DNA of 64,000 nucleotides from an uncultured Pseudacidovorax sp. (GTDB lineage Bacteria > Pseudomonadota > Gammaproteobacteria > Burkholderiales > Burkholderiaceae_C), in NCBI RefSeq assembly GCF_913773995.1, contig NZ_CAJYES010000076.1, positions 36,962 through 100,961 of the forward strand, read 5' to 3'. Under the pieces are notes generated by a model. The model searched no databases, was not told the origin of the DNA, and saw nothing but the letters and a program-made list of their open reading frames with translations. Positions within the stretch are counted from its first letter, which is position 1, and every line of letters begins with the position of its first letter. Below, one piece after another: positions 15,996 through 25,111 of the stretch. The position numbers and the translations under genes were made by a program.

Positions 15996-17576
15996 GTGAA
16001 TTTCAAACGTCTGTGCGCACCGATGGCGGTGGTGTTGTCGATGGGGGTCGCCTTGCCCCTGCACGCCAAGACCTTCCGGTGGTCGAGTGCGAGTGACATC
16101 CCGACGATGGACATCCACTCCCAGAACAACGCGCTGGGCAACGGCGTGCACGCCGCCATCTACGACTCGCTGGTCTACTACAACAGCAAGACCTTCAAGC
16201 CCGAGGCGCAACTTGCCACGAGTTGGAAGAACATCTCGCCCACGCAGGTGCGCATCACCCTGCGCAGCGGCGTCAAGTTCAGCGACGGCTCGCCACTCAA
16301 GGCCGAGGATGTGGTCTATTCGCTCACCCGTGCCATGGCCAAGACGTCCAACTATGCGGTCTATGCGCAAGGCATCGACCAGGTGGTGAAGGTGGACGAC
16401 AGCAACGTCGACATCCTGCTGAAGGCGCCGACGCCAACGCTCATCAACCAGTTGACCGAGCTGCGCATCATGAGCCGGGCGTGGGCCGAGAAGAACCGCT
16501 CGCTCGAGCCCAAGGACATCAAGACCCAGGAGGAAACCTTCGCCCACCGCAACGCCATGGGCACAGGGCCGTACATGGTGAAGGAGTGGCAGCCCGACCA
16601 GCGCCTGGTGCTGGTGGCCAATCCGCACTACTGGGGCAAGAACCCCACCAACGTGACGGAGATCGTCTACACGCCCATCAAGTCGCAGGCCACGCGCATG
16701 GCGGCACTTCTCTCGAACGAGACGGATTTCGTGCTCGACCCCAGTCCGCAGGACCTGGGCCGACTGCGCAACAACGCCGACATCAAGGTCATCGACGGCG
16801 TCGAGAACCGCACCATCTTCCTGGGCATGGACCAGTTCCGCGACGAGCTGCCCGGCTCCAATGTCAAAGGCAAGAACCCGCTGAAGGACGTGCGGGTGCG
16901 CAAGGCGCTCTACCAGGCCATCGACATCGCCGCGATCCACCGCGTGACGATGCGCGGGCTGTCGCAGAACACCGGTACCGTCATCGCGCCGCAGGTCAAC
17001 GGCTGGACGAAGAAGGCCGACGTGCGCTGGCCCTATGACGTGGCCGCCGCGCAGAAGCTGCTGGCCGAGGCGGGCTATCCGCAGGGCTTCGAGGTCGACT
17101 TCGCCTGCTCCAACAATCGCTACATCAACGACGAATCCATCTGCCAGGCCGTCACCGCCATGTGGGCGCGCATCGGCGTCAAGGCCAAGCTGCGCACGCT
17201 GCCGCTGGTGACCTACTTCCCGATGATCCAGCGTTACGAAGCCAGCATCTACATGCTGGGCTGGGGCGTGCCCACCTTCGATGCGCTCTACAGCCTGCAG
17301 TCGCTGCTGCGCACGGTCGGCGCAGGCGGCGACGGCAACTACAACGTGGGCCGCTATTCCAACCCGCAGATGGATGCCCTCGTCGAGCGCGTCAAGGTGG
17401 AGACGGACCTCAAGGTGCGCAACGAGCTGCTCGAAAAGGCACTGCTGCTGTCGCATGAGGACGTGGCCTACCTGCCCCTGCACAACCAGGTCATCCCCTG
17501 GGCCATGCGCAAGAACATCGAGGTGATCCACCGCGCCGACAACCGCATCGACTGGCGCAGCGTGAAGGTGAACTGA
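15996..17576 (+). CDS. ABC transporter substrate-binding protein, peptide/nickel family (SBP 5), first copy
   Basis: A periplasmic solute-binding protein of family 5 (526 aa), like DppA/OppA. Signal peptide is at residues 1-25 (ending LPLHAKTF). Family patterns are DIPTMDIHSQNN, YDSLVYYNSKTFKPEAQLATSW, LRSGVKFSDGSPLKAEDVVYSL and NGWTKKADVRWPYD. GTG at 15996 is preceded by GAGGGG, and the leader translates sensibly only from there. It is closely similar in pattern to the second binding protein at 20127 (shared GMDQ...RDEL...SNVKGKNP), so the two are paralogues. It starts the peptide-importer cluster. Substrate is probably peptides or peptide-like amides, by inference. Confidence 0.9.
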   Translation: MNFKRLCAPMAVVLSMGVALPLHAKTFRWSSASDIPTMDIHSQNNALGNGVHAAIYDSLVYYNSKTFKPEAQLATSWKNISPTQVRITLRSGVKFSDGSPLKAEDVVYSLTRAMAKTSNYAVYAQGIDQVVKVDDSNVDILLKAPTPTLINQLTELRIMSRAWAEKNRSLEPKDIKTQEETFAHRNAMGTGPYMVKEWQPDQRLVLVANPHYWGKNPTNVTEIVYTPIKSQATRMAALLSNETDFVLDPSPQDLGRLRNNADIKVIDGVENRTIFLGMDQFRDELPGSNVKGKNPLKDVRVRKALYQAIDIAAIHRVTMRGLSQNTGTVIAPQVNGWTKKADVRWPYDVAAAQKLLAEAGYPQGFEVDFACSNNRYINDESICQAVTAMWARIGVKAKLRTLPLVTYFPMIQRYEASIYMLGWGVPTFDALYSLQSLLRTVGAGGDGNYNVGRYSNPQMDALVERVKVETDLKVRNELLEKALLLSHEDVAYLPLHNQVIPWAMRKNIEVIHRADNRIDWRSVKVN

Positions 17577-17778
17577 CCCACGCTTGAGCCGGGCCCCAGG
17601 TCCGCGCCCAGCGCCGGTCTGGCGAGTAGAGGCAGTGAGCCCACACAGTGGGCTTAGTGCTTTCCATGAACCAAAACAGGGCGCCGGGGGCGATGTTTGG
17701 TCTTATGCTCCCTGCGGCCGGGATGTGGTCTGGGCATGTCCTTTGCTCTGCTTCCCGCTTCGAGGAATTTACCCACGC

Positions 17779-18759
17779 ATGCTCGCCTTCGTTCTGCGTC
17801 GCCTGATCCAGGCCGTCATCGTCATGGTGGCGGTGGCCTTCATCGCCTTCCTGCTGTTCCAGTACGTGGGCGACCCGGTGGTCTTCCTCCTGGGGCAGGA
17901 CGCGACGCCCGATCAGATCCGCGAGCTGCGCTCCGCCCTGGGCCTCGACCAGCCCTTCTTCGTCCAGTTCTGGCACTTTCTGATCAACGCGGCCCAGGGC
18001 GAGTTCGGTCTGAGCCTGCGCCAGGGTGCCAAGGTGTCCAGTCTCATCGCCGAGCGCTTCCCGGCCACGTTGGAGCTGGCGCTGGTGGCCGCTGGGCTGG
18101 CGTTGCTGCTTGGCATCCCGATGGGCGTGTATGCGGCGCTGCGCCGGGGCAGCTTCATGAGCCAGATGTTCATGACGCTCTCGCTGCTGGGGGTGTCGCT
18201 GCCCACGTTCCTGATCGGCATTCTGCTGATCCTGGTCTTCGCAGTGCACTTGGGCTGGTTCCCCAGTTTCGGCCGTGGCGACATCGTGCAGATCGGCTGG
18301 TGGCGCACCGGCCTGCTCACGTTCGATGGCTGGCACCACCTTGTGCTGCCGGCGGTGACGCTGGCGATCTTCCAGCTCACGCTGATCATGCGGCTGGTGC
18401 GTGCCGAGATGCTCGAGGTGCTGCGCACCGACTACATCAAGTTCGCACGGGCGCGAGGGCTGTCCAACCGTGCCATCCACTTTGGCCACGCGCTCAAGAA
18501 CACGCTGGTGCCGGTGATGACCATCACCGGGCTGCAGCTGGGCGGGCTGATCGCCTTCGCCATCATCACCGAGACGGTGTTCCAGTGGCCCGGGATGGGC
18601 CTGCTCTTCATCCAGGCCGTGACCTTCGCGGACATTCCGGTGATGGCGGCCTACCTGTGCCTCATCGCCTTGATCTTCGTCGTGATCAATCTGGTGGTGG
18701 ACCTGCTCTATTTCGCCGTCGATCCGCGGCTGCGCGTGGGCAAGGCGGGCGGCCATTGA
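17779..18759 (+). CDS. ABC transporter permease, DppB/OppB type
   Basis: An inner-membrane permease (326 aa) with about six helices and the binding-protein-dependent transport signature (EVLRTDYIKFARARGLS) that docks to the ATPase. The N-terminus (MLAFVLRRLIQAVIVMVAVAFIAFLL) is typical of DppB. It follows the first binding protein after 202 bp. That gap contains a short AGCCCAC/GTGGGCT hairpin (17638-17654) with no real T-run, and nothing else I can name. It pairs with the DppC-type permease at 21841. Confidence 0.94.
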   Translation: MLAFVLRRLIQAVIVMVAVAFIAFLLFQYVGDPVVFLLGQDATPDQIRELRSALGLDQPFFVQFWHFLINAAQGEFGLSLRQGAKVSSLIAERFPATLELALVAAGLALLLGIPMGVYAALRRGSFMSQMFMTLSLLGVSLPTFLIGILLILVFAVHLGWFPSFGRGDIVQIGWWRTGLLTFDGWHHLVLPAVTLAIFQLTLIMRLVRAEMLEVLRTDYIKFARARGLSNRAIHFGHALKNTLVPVMTITGLQLGGLIAFAIITETVFQWPGMGLLFIQAVTFADIPVMAAYLCLIALIFVVINLVVDLLYFAVDPRLRVGKAGGH

Positions 18760-18802
18760 TCGGCCAGCGCGAACCCTTTTGCCGCGCAGCGATCCTTCAG
18801 CC

Positions 18803-20086
18803 ATGACTACACAACGCCTGTACGCGAACGGCCGGGCCTTCGAGCACATCGCCCGCTTCCATCCTGAACTCACCGCCTTCCGGCGCGACCTGCATGCGAA
18901 CCCCGAGCTGGGCTTCGAAGAGGTGTACACCGCGGGCCAGGTCAAGGCCGCCTTGCAGGCCTGCGGCGTGGACGAGATCCACACCGGCATCGGCAAGACC
19001 GGCGTGGTCGGCATCATCCGCGGCCGCTCCACGGCCAGCGGCCGCATGATCGGCCTGCGCGCCGACATGGATGCGCTGCCGATGAAAGAGGACAACGACC
19101 TGCCCTGGTGCTCCGGCAAGTCGGGCCTGATGCACGGCTGCGGCCATGACGGGCACACGGCCATGCTGGTCGGCGCGGCGCGCTACCTGGCCGAGACGCG
19201 CCACTTCGACGGTACCGCCGTGCTGATCTTCCAGCCGGGCGAAGAGGGCTTCGCCGGCGCTCGCGTGATGATCGAGGACGGGCTGTTCGAGCGCTTCCCC
19301 GTCGATGCCGTCTATGCCATGCACAACTGGCCGGCCCTGCCGGCCGGCACCATCGGCATCAATCGCGGCGCCATGATGGCGGCGGCGGACCGCATCACCA
19401 TCCGCATCACGGGCAAGGGGGGCCATGGCGCGCATGCCTACCTGACGGTCGATCCGGTCGTGGTCGCGGCCCACATCATCACGGCGGCGCAGACCATCAC
19501 CTCGCGCAACGTGCGGCCCATCGACGCCGCTGTGGTCAGCCTTTGCGCCGTGCAGGCGGGCGACCTCGATGCCTTCAGCGTTATCCCAGGCACCGCCACG
19601 CTGGTCGGTACCGTACGCACCTTCAGTTCGCGCGTGCAGGCGCAGGTCGAGCAGCGCCTGCGCGAGCTGTGCACGCAGGTGGCCGCGGCCTTCGGCGCCA
19701 CGGCCGAGCTGACCTACGAACGCATCTACCCTGCCACCATCAACACGGCGCCCGAGGCGCAGTTCGCCGCTGACGTGGCGGCTGCCATTGTTGGCGAAGG
19801 CAATGTCGACCGCCACCTCGAGCCCAGCATGGGCGCCGAGGACTTCTCCTTCATGCTGCAGAAGAAGGCGGGTGCCTATCTGCGCCTCGGCCAGGACGCC
19901 CGCGGCGGCGCCTTCCTGCACAACAGCCGATACGACTTCAACGATGACATCCTGCCCCTGGGCGCCGCGCTGCATGCGGGCCTGGTGGAACAGGGCATGC
20001 CCCTGGCCGGTGAAGCCGGCCGGGGCGCCGAGGCCGTCGCCACCCGCGCGGCCTCTTCCGACAGGACCGCCACCGCGGCCCAATGA
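18803..20086 (+). CDS. M20-family amidohydrolase (hippurate hydrolase / aminoacylase type)
   Basis: A 427-residue zinc amidohydrolase of the M20D group. Metal-site motifs are RRDLHANPELGFEE, the MHGCGHDGHTAML block near residue 110 and the catalytic EE in QPGEEGFAGARVM near residue 146; the dimerisation domain has GKGGHGAHAYL. Relatives hydrolyse N-acyl or N-benzoyl amino acids or split dipeptides. There is no signal peptide, so it acts in the cytoplasm, presumably on what the surrounding ABC system imports. ATG at 18803 is chosen over 18779. The C-terminus is extended by an Ala/Thr-rich tail. Confidence 0.9.
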   Translation: MTTQRLYANGRAFEHIARFHPELTAFRRDLHANPELGFEEVYTAGQVKAALQACGVDEIHTGIGKTGVVGIIRGRSTASGRMIGLRADMDALPMKEDNDLPWCSGKSGLMHGCGHDGHTAMLVGAARYLAETRHFDGTAVLIFQPGEEGFAGARVMIEDGLFERFPVDAVYAMHNWPALPAGTIGINRGAMMAAADRITIRITGKGGHGAHAYLTVDPVVVAAHIITAAQTITSRNVRPIDAAVVSLCAVQAGDLDAFSVIPGTATLVGTVRTFSSRVQAQVEQRLRELCTQVAAAFGATAELTYERIYPATINTAPEAQFAADVAAAIVGEGNVDRHLEPSMGAEDFSFMLQKKAGAYLRLGQDARGGAFLHNSRYDFNDDILPLGAALHAGLVEQGMPLAGEAGRGAEAVATRAASSDRTATAAQ

Positions 20087-20126
20087 CCGATCGTCCCGAG
20101 CCTTGACCAACCCGAGGAGTGATTCC

Positions 20127-21701
20127 ATGAGCTTCAAGAAAAAAGCCGCCGTCGCGGCCGTGCTGGCCGCGGCCAGCCTGATCGCCAGCGCCCAGACTGT
20201 GCGCATCGCCAACCAGGGCGACGCACTGTCGCTGGACCCGCATTCGCTCAATGAATCGCTCCAGCTGTCGGTGGACCTGAACGTCTACGAGGGCCTGACC
20301 GACCGCAACAAGGACCTGAGCCTGGCGCCGGCCCTGGCCACGTCCTGGAAGCAGACAGCGCCCGACACCTGGCGCTTCGAGCTGCGCAAGGGCGTGACCT
20401 TCCATGACGGTACGCCTTTCACGGCCGACGACGTGATCTTCAGCATCGCGCGCGCGGGCGGCGACGGCTCCGATGTGAAGGCCAAGGTCAACGACATCCA
20501 GGAAGTGCGCAAGGTCAACGAGCATGCCGTGGACATCGTCACCAAGGGCCCCTTCCCGATCCTGCCCGACGTGCTGTCCGACCTCGCCATCATGAGCAAG
20601 AAGTGGTGCGAGGAGAACAAGGCCGAGAAGCCGGTGGACCGACGAAAGGGCATCGAGAACACCGCGTCCTTCAAGGCCAACGGCACCGGTCCCTTCCGCG
20701 TGCGCGAGCGGCAGCCCAATGTGCGCACGGTGTTCGTGCGCAACATGAACTACTGGGGCAAGATCGAAGGCAACGCGCAGGAAGTGATCTTCACGCCCAT
20801 CGCCAACCCGGCCACCCGCGTTGCGGCGCTGGTCTCGGGCGAGGTCGACGTGATGGAGCCGGTGCCCGTGCAGGACATCGCCCGCATCAATGCGAGCCCC
20901 AGCGCGCGCGTGGTGGTCGGCCCCGAGCTGCGCACCATCTTCCTGGGCATGGACCAGAGGCGCGACGAACTGCTGTACTCCAACGTGAAGGGCAAGAACC
21001 CCTTCAAGGACAAGCGCGTGCGCCAGGCCTTCTACCAGGCCATCGACATCAACGGCATCCAGCGCACGGTGATGCGCGGCGCCTCGCGGCCGACGGCGCT
21101 GATGGTGGGCCCCGGCATCAACGGCTGGACCGAGGCTCAGGACAAGCGCCTCCCCTATGACGCCGAGGCCGCCAAGAAGCTGCTGGCCGACGCCGGTTAT
21201 CCGAGTGGCTTCGAGGTCACGATGAACTGCCCCAACGACCGCTACGTCAACGACGCACAGGTCTGCCAGGCAGTGGCGGCCAACCTGGCGCGCATCGGCG
21301 TCAAGATCAATCTGGCGGCTGAGACCAAGGGCACCTACTTCCCGAAGATCCTGCGCCGCGACACCAGCTTCTACCTGCTGGGCTGGACGCCCACCACCTA
21401 CGACTCGCACAACGCGCTGGATGCGCTGATGCGCTGCCCCAACGACAAGGACGGCAGCGGCCAGTTCAACCTGGGGGCCTACTGCAATCCCAAGCTCGAC
21501 GAGCTGATCGGCCAGATCAAGTCGGAGACCGACAAGGCCAAGCGCCAGGGCCTGATCGAAGCGGCCTTCAAGATCCACACCGACGACATCGGCCACCTGC
21601 CGCTGCACCAGCAGTCGCTGGCCTGGGGCGTGAGCAAGAAGGTGTCGCTGACCCAGCGCGCCGACAACTTCATGCCCTTCAAGTGGATCAGCATCAAGTG
21701 A
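20127..21701 (+). CDS. ABC transporter substrate-binding protein, peptide/nickel family (SBP 5), second copy
   Basis: A 524-residue periplasmic binding protein with a signal peptide ending ASLIASAQ. It shows the family pattern LSLDPHSLNESLQLS, LRKGVTFHDGTPFTADDVIFS and NGWTEAQDKRLPYDAEAAKKLLADAGYP. It is a paralogue of the protein at 15996. It has four cysteines in the ligand-binding half (for example MNCPNDRY and LMRCPNDKDGSG), some shared with the first copy. A strong SD (GAGGAG) precedes the ATG at 20127, 40 nt after the amidohydrolase. Two binding proteins for one permease pair suggest two substrate sets. Confidence 0.92.
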   Translation: MSFKKKAAVAAVLAAASLIASAQTVRIANQGDALSLDPHSLNESLQLSVDLNVYEGLTDRNKDLSLAPALATSWKQTAPDTWRFELRKGVTFHDGTPFTADDVIFSIARAGGDGSDVKAKVNDIQEVRKVNEHAVDIVTKGPFPILPDVLSDLAIMSKKWCEENKAEKPVDRRKGIENTASFKANGTGPFRVRERQPNVRTVFVRNMNYWGKIEGNAQEVIFTPIANPATRVAALVSGEVDVMEPVPVQDIARINASPSARVVVGPELRTIFLGMDQRRDELLYSNVKGKNPFKDKRVRQAFYQAIDINGIQRTVMRGASRPTALMVGPGINGWTEAQDKRLPYDAEAAKKLLADAGYPSGFEVTMNCPNDRYVNDAQVCQAVAANLARIGVKINLAAETKGTYFPKILRRDTSFYLLGWTPTTYDSHNALDALMRCPNDKDGSGQFNLGAYCNPKLDELIGQIKSETDKAKRQGLIEAAFKIHTDDIGHLPLHQQSLAWGVSKKVSLTQRADNFMPFKWISIK

Positions 21702-21840
21702 TCGTCCGGGCGTGAGGGCCGCCATCGGCTGAGTCCCCGCCAGCACCGCCCCGGCCGCGCAAGACGGCGGCCGGGCGGCATGCACTTCGCTTTGGATGGC
21801 CCCGGGCGCCTCGTCGCACGGCGCCCAGATACTTTCCCCG

Positions 21841-22752
21841 ATGAAGAACACGCTCCTCCGTTGGCTCGACAGCGATGTCGGCCACAGTTTCAGGACCTCG
21901 CCCGTGGCGGTGGCTGCGGCGGTCATCGCCTTCGTCTGCATCTTCTGCTCGGTATTCGCCGGCTGGGTGGCGCCGCACAACCCCTTCGATCTTGCGTCGC
22001 TGGAGCTGGGCGACGCGCGGCTGCCACCGGCCTGGAGCGAGGGCGGCAGCAGCAAGTACCTGCTGGGCACAGACGACCAGGGCCGCGACATCCTCTCGGC
22101 GCTGATCTACGGCGCGCGCATCTCGCTGGTGGTGGGCGTGGTGTCGGTCATCCTGTCGGTGGTGGTGGGCGTGCTGCTGGGCCTGCTCGCCGGCTTCCTG
22201 GGCGGCTGGCTCGATGCCTTCCTGATGCGGCTTTGCGACGTGATGCTGTCCTTCCCGCCCATCCTGGTGGCACTGCTGATCGCGGGCGTGGGGCGGGCGC
22301 TCTTTCCCAATGCGCATGAGTCGCTGGCCTTCGGCGTGCTGATCATCTCGATCTCGCTCACCGGCTGGGTGCAGTACGCGCGCACGGTGCGCGGCTCCAC
22401 GCTCGTCGAGCGCAGCAAGGAGTACGTGCAGGCCGCACGTGTGACGGGCGTGGCGCCGCTGCGCATCATGCTGCGCCATGTGCTACCCAACGTGACCGGG
22501 CCCGTGCTGGTGCTGGCCACCATCCAGGTGGCGACGGCCATCATCACCGAGGCCACGCTGAGCTTCCTGGGCGTGGGCGTGCCGCCGACCTCGCCATCGC
22601 TGGGCACGCTGATCCGCGTGGGCAACGACTATCTGTTCTCGGGCGAGTGGTGGATCACCGTCTTTCCGGGCGCCATGCTGGTGCTGATCGCGCTGTCGGT
22701 GAACCTGCTGGGCGACTGGCTGCGCGACGCATTGAATCCCCGGCTGAGATGA
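21841..22752 (+). CDS. ABC transporter permease, DppC/OppC type
   Basis: A 303-residue permease, partner of the DppB-type protein. It has the DppC N-terminal domain (VAPHNPFDLASLEL, LLGTDDQGRDILSALIYGARISL), about six helices and the EAA-like docking loop (RSKEYVQAARVTGVAPLRIMLRHVLPN). ATG at 21841 follows a GATACT box 7 nt upstream, in a 139-bp gap after the second binding protein. This may give an extra promoter with little or no leader. Confidence 0.94.
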   Translation: MKNTLLRWLDSDVGHSFRTSPVAVAAAVIAFVCIFCSVFAGWVAPHNPFDLASLELGDARLPPAWSEGGSSKYLLGTDDQGRDILSALIYGARISLVVGVVSVILSVVVGVLLGLLAGFLGGWLDAFLMRLCDVMLSFPPILVALLIAGVGRALFPNAHESLAFGVLIISISLTGWVQYARTVRGSTLVERSKEYVQAARVTGVAPLRIMLRHVLPNVTGPVLVLATIQVATAIITEATLSFLGVGVPPTSPSLGTLIRVGNDYLFSGEWWITVFPGAMLVLIALSVNLLGDWLRDALNPRLR

Positions 22753-22880
22753 CTCCCCCAGCCTTCGCGGACGTCGTTCCGCTTCGCCAACCCCCTCAAG
22801 GGGGCGCATTCAGCGGCCCGGCCAAGCCGGTCCCGTGGATGCACGCGCATGGCCTGCTCCGCGGCCTTTTGTTCAGGGGA
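22753..22880 (+). repeat. Dispersed GC-rich intergenic repeat, copy 1
   Basis: The gap between the DppC and DppD genes is filled by a GC-rich element. It contains CCCCCTCAAGGGGGCGCA, GCGGCCCGGCCAAGCC and GCATGGCCTGCTCCGCGGCC. The same blocks in the same order occur on the opposite strand at 57823-57940. It splits an operon that would otherwise be continuous. Elements like this are scattered through Comamonadaceae genomes (from memory, not searched). Confidence 0.6.
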
Positions 22881-22885
22881 CACGC

Positions 22886-23956
22886 ATGAGCCTGCTCCAG
22901 GTGAAGAACCTCGTCGTCGAATTCCCCGGCCGCCGCGGCACGCTGCGGGCGCTGGACGACATCTCCTTCGACATCGCGCCGGGCGAGATCCTGGGCGTGG
23001 TGGGCGAATCGGGCGCGGGCAAGTCGCTCACCGGTGCGGCCATCATCGGCCTGCTGGAGCCGCCCGGTCGCGTGGCCGGTGGGCAGATCCTGCTGCAGGG
23101 CCAGCGCATCGACAACCTCGGCTACGAGCAGATGCGCCACATCCGTGGCCGCAAGATCGGCGCGATCTTCCAGGACCCGCTCACCTCGCTGAACCCGCTC
23201 TACACCGTGGGGCGGCAGCTCATCGAGACCATCCGCGCGCACCTGCCCGTGACCGAGACCGAGGCCAAGCGCCGCGCCATCGCGTTGCTGCAGGACACGG
23301 GCATCCCCGCGGCCGAGCAGCGCATCGACCACTATCCGCACCAGTTCTCCGGCGGCATGCGCCAGCGCGTGGTGATCGCGCTGGCTCTGGCGGCCGAACC
23401 GCAGCTGATCGTGGCTGACGAACCCACCACGGCGCTGGACGTGTCGATCCAGGCGCAGATCATCCAGCTGCTCAAGCGCCTGTGCCGCGAGCGCGGCGCG
23501 GCCGTCATGCTGATCACCCACGACATGGGTGTGATCGCCGAGACCTGCGACCGCGTGGCCGTCATGTACGCCGGCCGCATCGCCGAGATCGGCCCCGTGC
23601 ACGAGGTGATCCACCAGCCGGCCCACCCGTACACGGGCGGCCTGATGGCGTCGATTCCCGAGATGGACAGCGACCGCGAGCGCCTGAACCAGATCGACGG
23701 CGCCATGCCGCGGCTCAATGCCATTCCCCAGGGCTGTGCCTACAACCCGCGCTGCCCGCGCGTGTTCGACCGCTGCCTGCAGGAGCGGCCCGAACTGATG
23801 CCAGCTGGCGCCACGCGTGCCGCCTGCTGGCTGCACGATGGGGCCGATCCGCACCGCGGCCATGACCGTCTGGCCGCCGAGCATGTCGTCGCGATGGCAC
23901 AAGGCGAACGTGCGATGCCCGACGCCGCCACGCCTGTCCAGGAGATCGACGAATGA
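22886..23956 (+). CDS. ABC transporter ATPase, DppD/OppD type
   Basis: A 356-residue ATP-binding subunit. Visible motifs are Walker [11 protein letters not shown], signature [15 protein letters not shown], Walker [13 protein letters not shown], and the C-terminal oligopeptide domain with the Fe-S-type cysteine pattern ([15 protein letters not shown]). It is slightly longer than usual at the C-terminus. The stop overlaps the next gene as ATGA. It powers the importer together with the DppF-type subunit. Confidence 0.95.
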   Translation: MSLLQVKNLVVEFPGRRGTLRALDDISFDIAPGEILGVVGESGAGKSLTGAAIIGLLEPPGRVAGGQILLQGQRIDNLGYEQMRHIRGRKIGAIFQDPLTSLNPLYTVGRQLIETIRAHLPVTETEAKRRAIALLQDTGIPAAEQRIDHYPHQFSGGMRQRVVIALALAAEPQLIVADEPTTALDVSIQAQIIQLLKRLCRERGAAVMLITHDMGVIAETCDRVAVMYAGRIAEIGPVHEVIHQPAHPYTGGLMASIPEMDSDRERLNQIDGAMPRLNAIPQGCAYNPRCPRVFDRCLQERPELMPAGATRAACWLHDGADPHRGHDRLAAEHVVAMAQGERAMPDAATPVQEIDE

Positions 23957-24993
23957 GTGCCGTGCTGGCGTCTTCCCAACAAACCAAGTCGACCCAGGGC
24001 GCGGCGCCGCTGGTCGTCGCCCATGACCTGGCGCGCACCTTCGACGTATCGGCGCCCTGGCTCAACCGCGTGCTGGAGCGTAAGCCCCGCACCCTGCTGC
24101 ATGCCGTCGACGGCGTGAGCTTCGAGATCGAGCGCGGCAAGACGCTGGCGCTGGTGGGCGAATCGGGCTGCGGCAAGAGCACCGTGGCGCGACTGCTGGT
24201 GGGCCTGTACGAGCCCACGCGCGGCGGCATGCGCTTCGACGGCCAGGATGCGCATGCGGCCTACCGCACGGCCGCGGGCCGGCAGCTGCGCCGGCGCATC
24301 CAGATGATCTTCCAGGACCCGTACGCCAGCCTCAATCCGCGCTGGGTGGTCGAGGACATCATTGCCGAGCCGCTGCGCGAGCACGGCATCCTGCGCGAGA
24401 AGGCGGCCGTCCGTGAGCGCGTGGGCGAGTTGCTGCGCTCGGTGGGCCTGTCGCCGCTGGACATGGCCAAGTACCCGCACCAGTTCTCGGGCGGGCAGCG
24501 CCAGCGCATCTCCATCGCGCGGGCGCTGGCCACGGCGCCCGAGTTCCTGGTCTGCGACGAGCCTACTTCGGCCCTGGACGTGAGCGTGCAGGCGCAGGTG
24601 CTCAACATCATGAAGGACCTGCAGCGCGAGCGCGGTCTGACCTACCTGTTCATCTCACACAACCTGGCCGTGGTTCGGCATGTGAGCGACCAGGTGGGTG
24701 TGATGTACCTGGGCCGGCTGGTGGAGCTGGCCGACAAGGCGCAGCTCTTCGCGCAGCCGCGCCATCCCTATACGCGCATGCTGCTGGACGCGATTCCGCA
24801 GATGCATGCGACCGGTCGTGCGCGCACCCCCGTGCAGGGCGAGGTGCCCAACCCGCTCAACCCACCCACGGGCTGCGCATTCCATCCGCGCTGCCCGCAT
24901 GCCAATGCGCGTTGCTCAGCCGAGCGGCCGGCGCTGCTGAACATCGGTGGCGTGCGCGTGGCCTGCCACGCGGTGGAAGAGGGACGCATCTGA
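23953..24993 (+). CDS. ABC transporter ATPase, DppF/OppF type
   Basis: The second ATP-binding subunit (346 aa). Walker A is [14 protein letters not shown], signature [16 protein letters not shown], Walker [13 protein letters not shown], and the C-terminal cysteine cluster is [15 protein letters not shown]. The start at 23953 overlaps the DppD stop. The first 20 residues are variable and could include a later start. It is the last gene of the peptide-importer operon; 118 bp follow before the next transporter, with no clear terminator. Confidence 0.95.
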   Translation: MSAVLASSQQTKSTQGAAPLVVAHDLARTFDVSAPWLNRVLERKPRTLLHAVDGVSFEIERGKTLALVGESGCGKSTVARLLVGLYEPTRGGMRFDGQDAHAAYRTAAGRQLRRRIQMIFQDPYASLNPRWVVEDIIAEPLREHGILREKAAVRERVGELLRSVGLSPLDMAKYPHQFSGGQRQRISIARALATAPEFLVCDEPTSALDVSVQAQVLNIMKDLQRERGLTYLFISHNLAVVRHVSDQVGVMYLGRLVELADKAQLFAQPRHPYTRMLLDAIPQMHATGRARTPVQGEVPNPLNPPTGCAFHPRCPHANARCSAERPALLNIGGVRVACHAVEEGRI

Positions 24994-25111
24994 TCCGCTG
25001 AGAGCGAGGCGCCGCACCAGCGGTAGTTCCACCGATGACGGCTGCAGGATCGGGGCGTAAGGTCGGCACCCCGGTCCGGCGACGCCGGGCCTCTCTCTTT
25101 CCGGAATCAAG

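Noticed and set aside
17638-17654. AGCCCAC-ACA-GTGGGCT hairpin as a terminator
   Set aside because: Short stem and no proper T-run; probably not a real terminator inside the transporter cluster.
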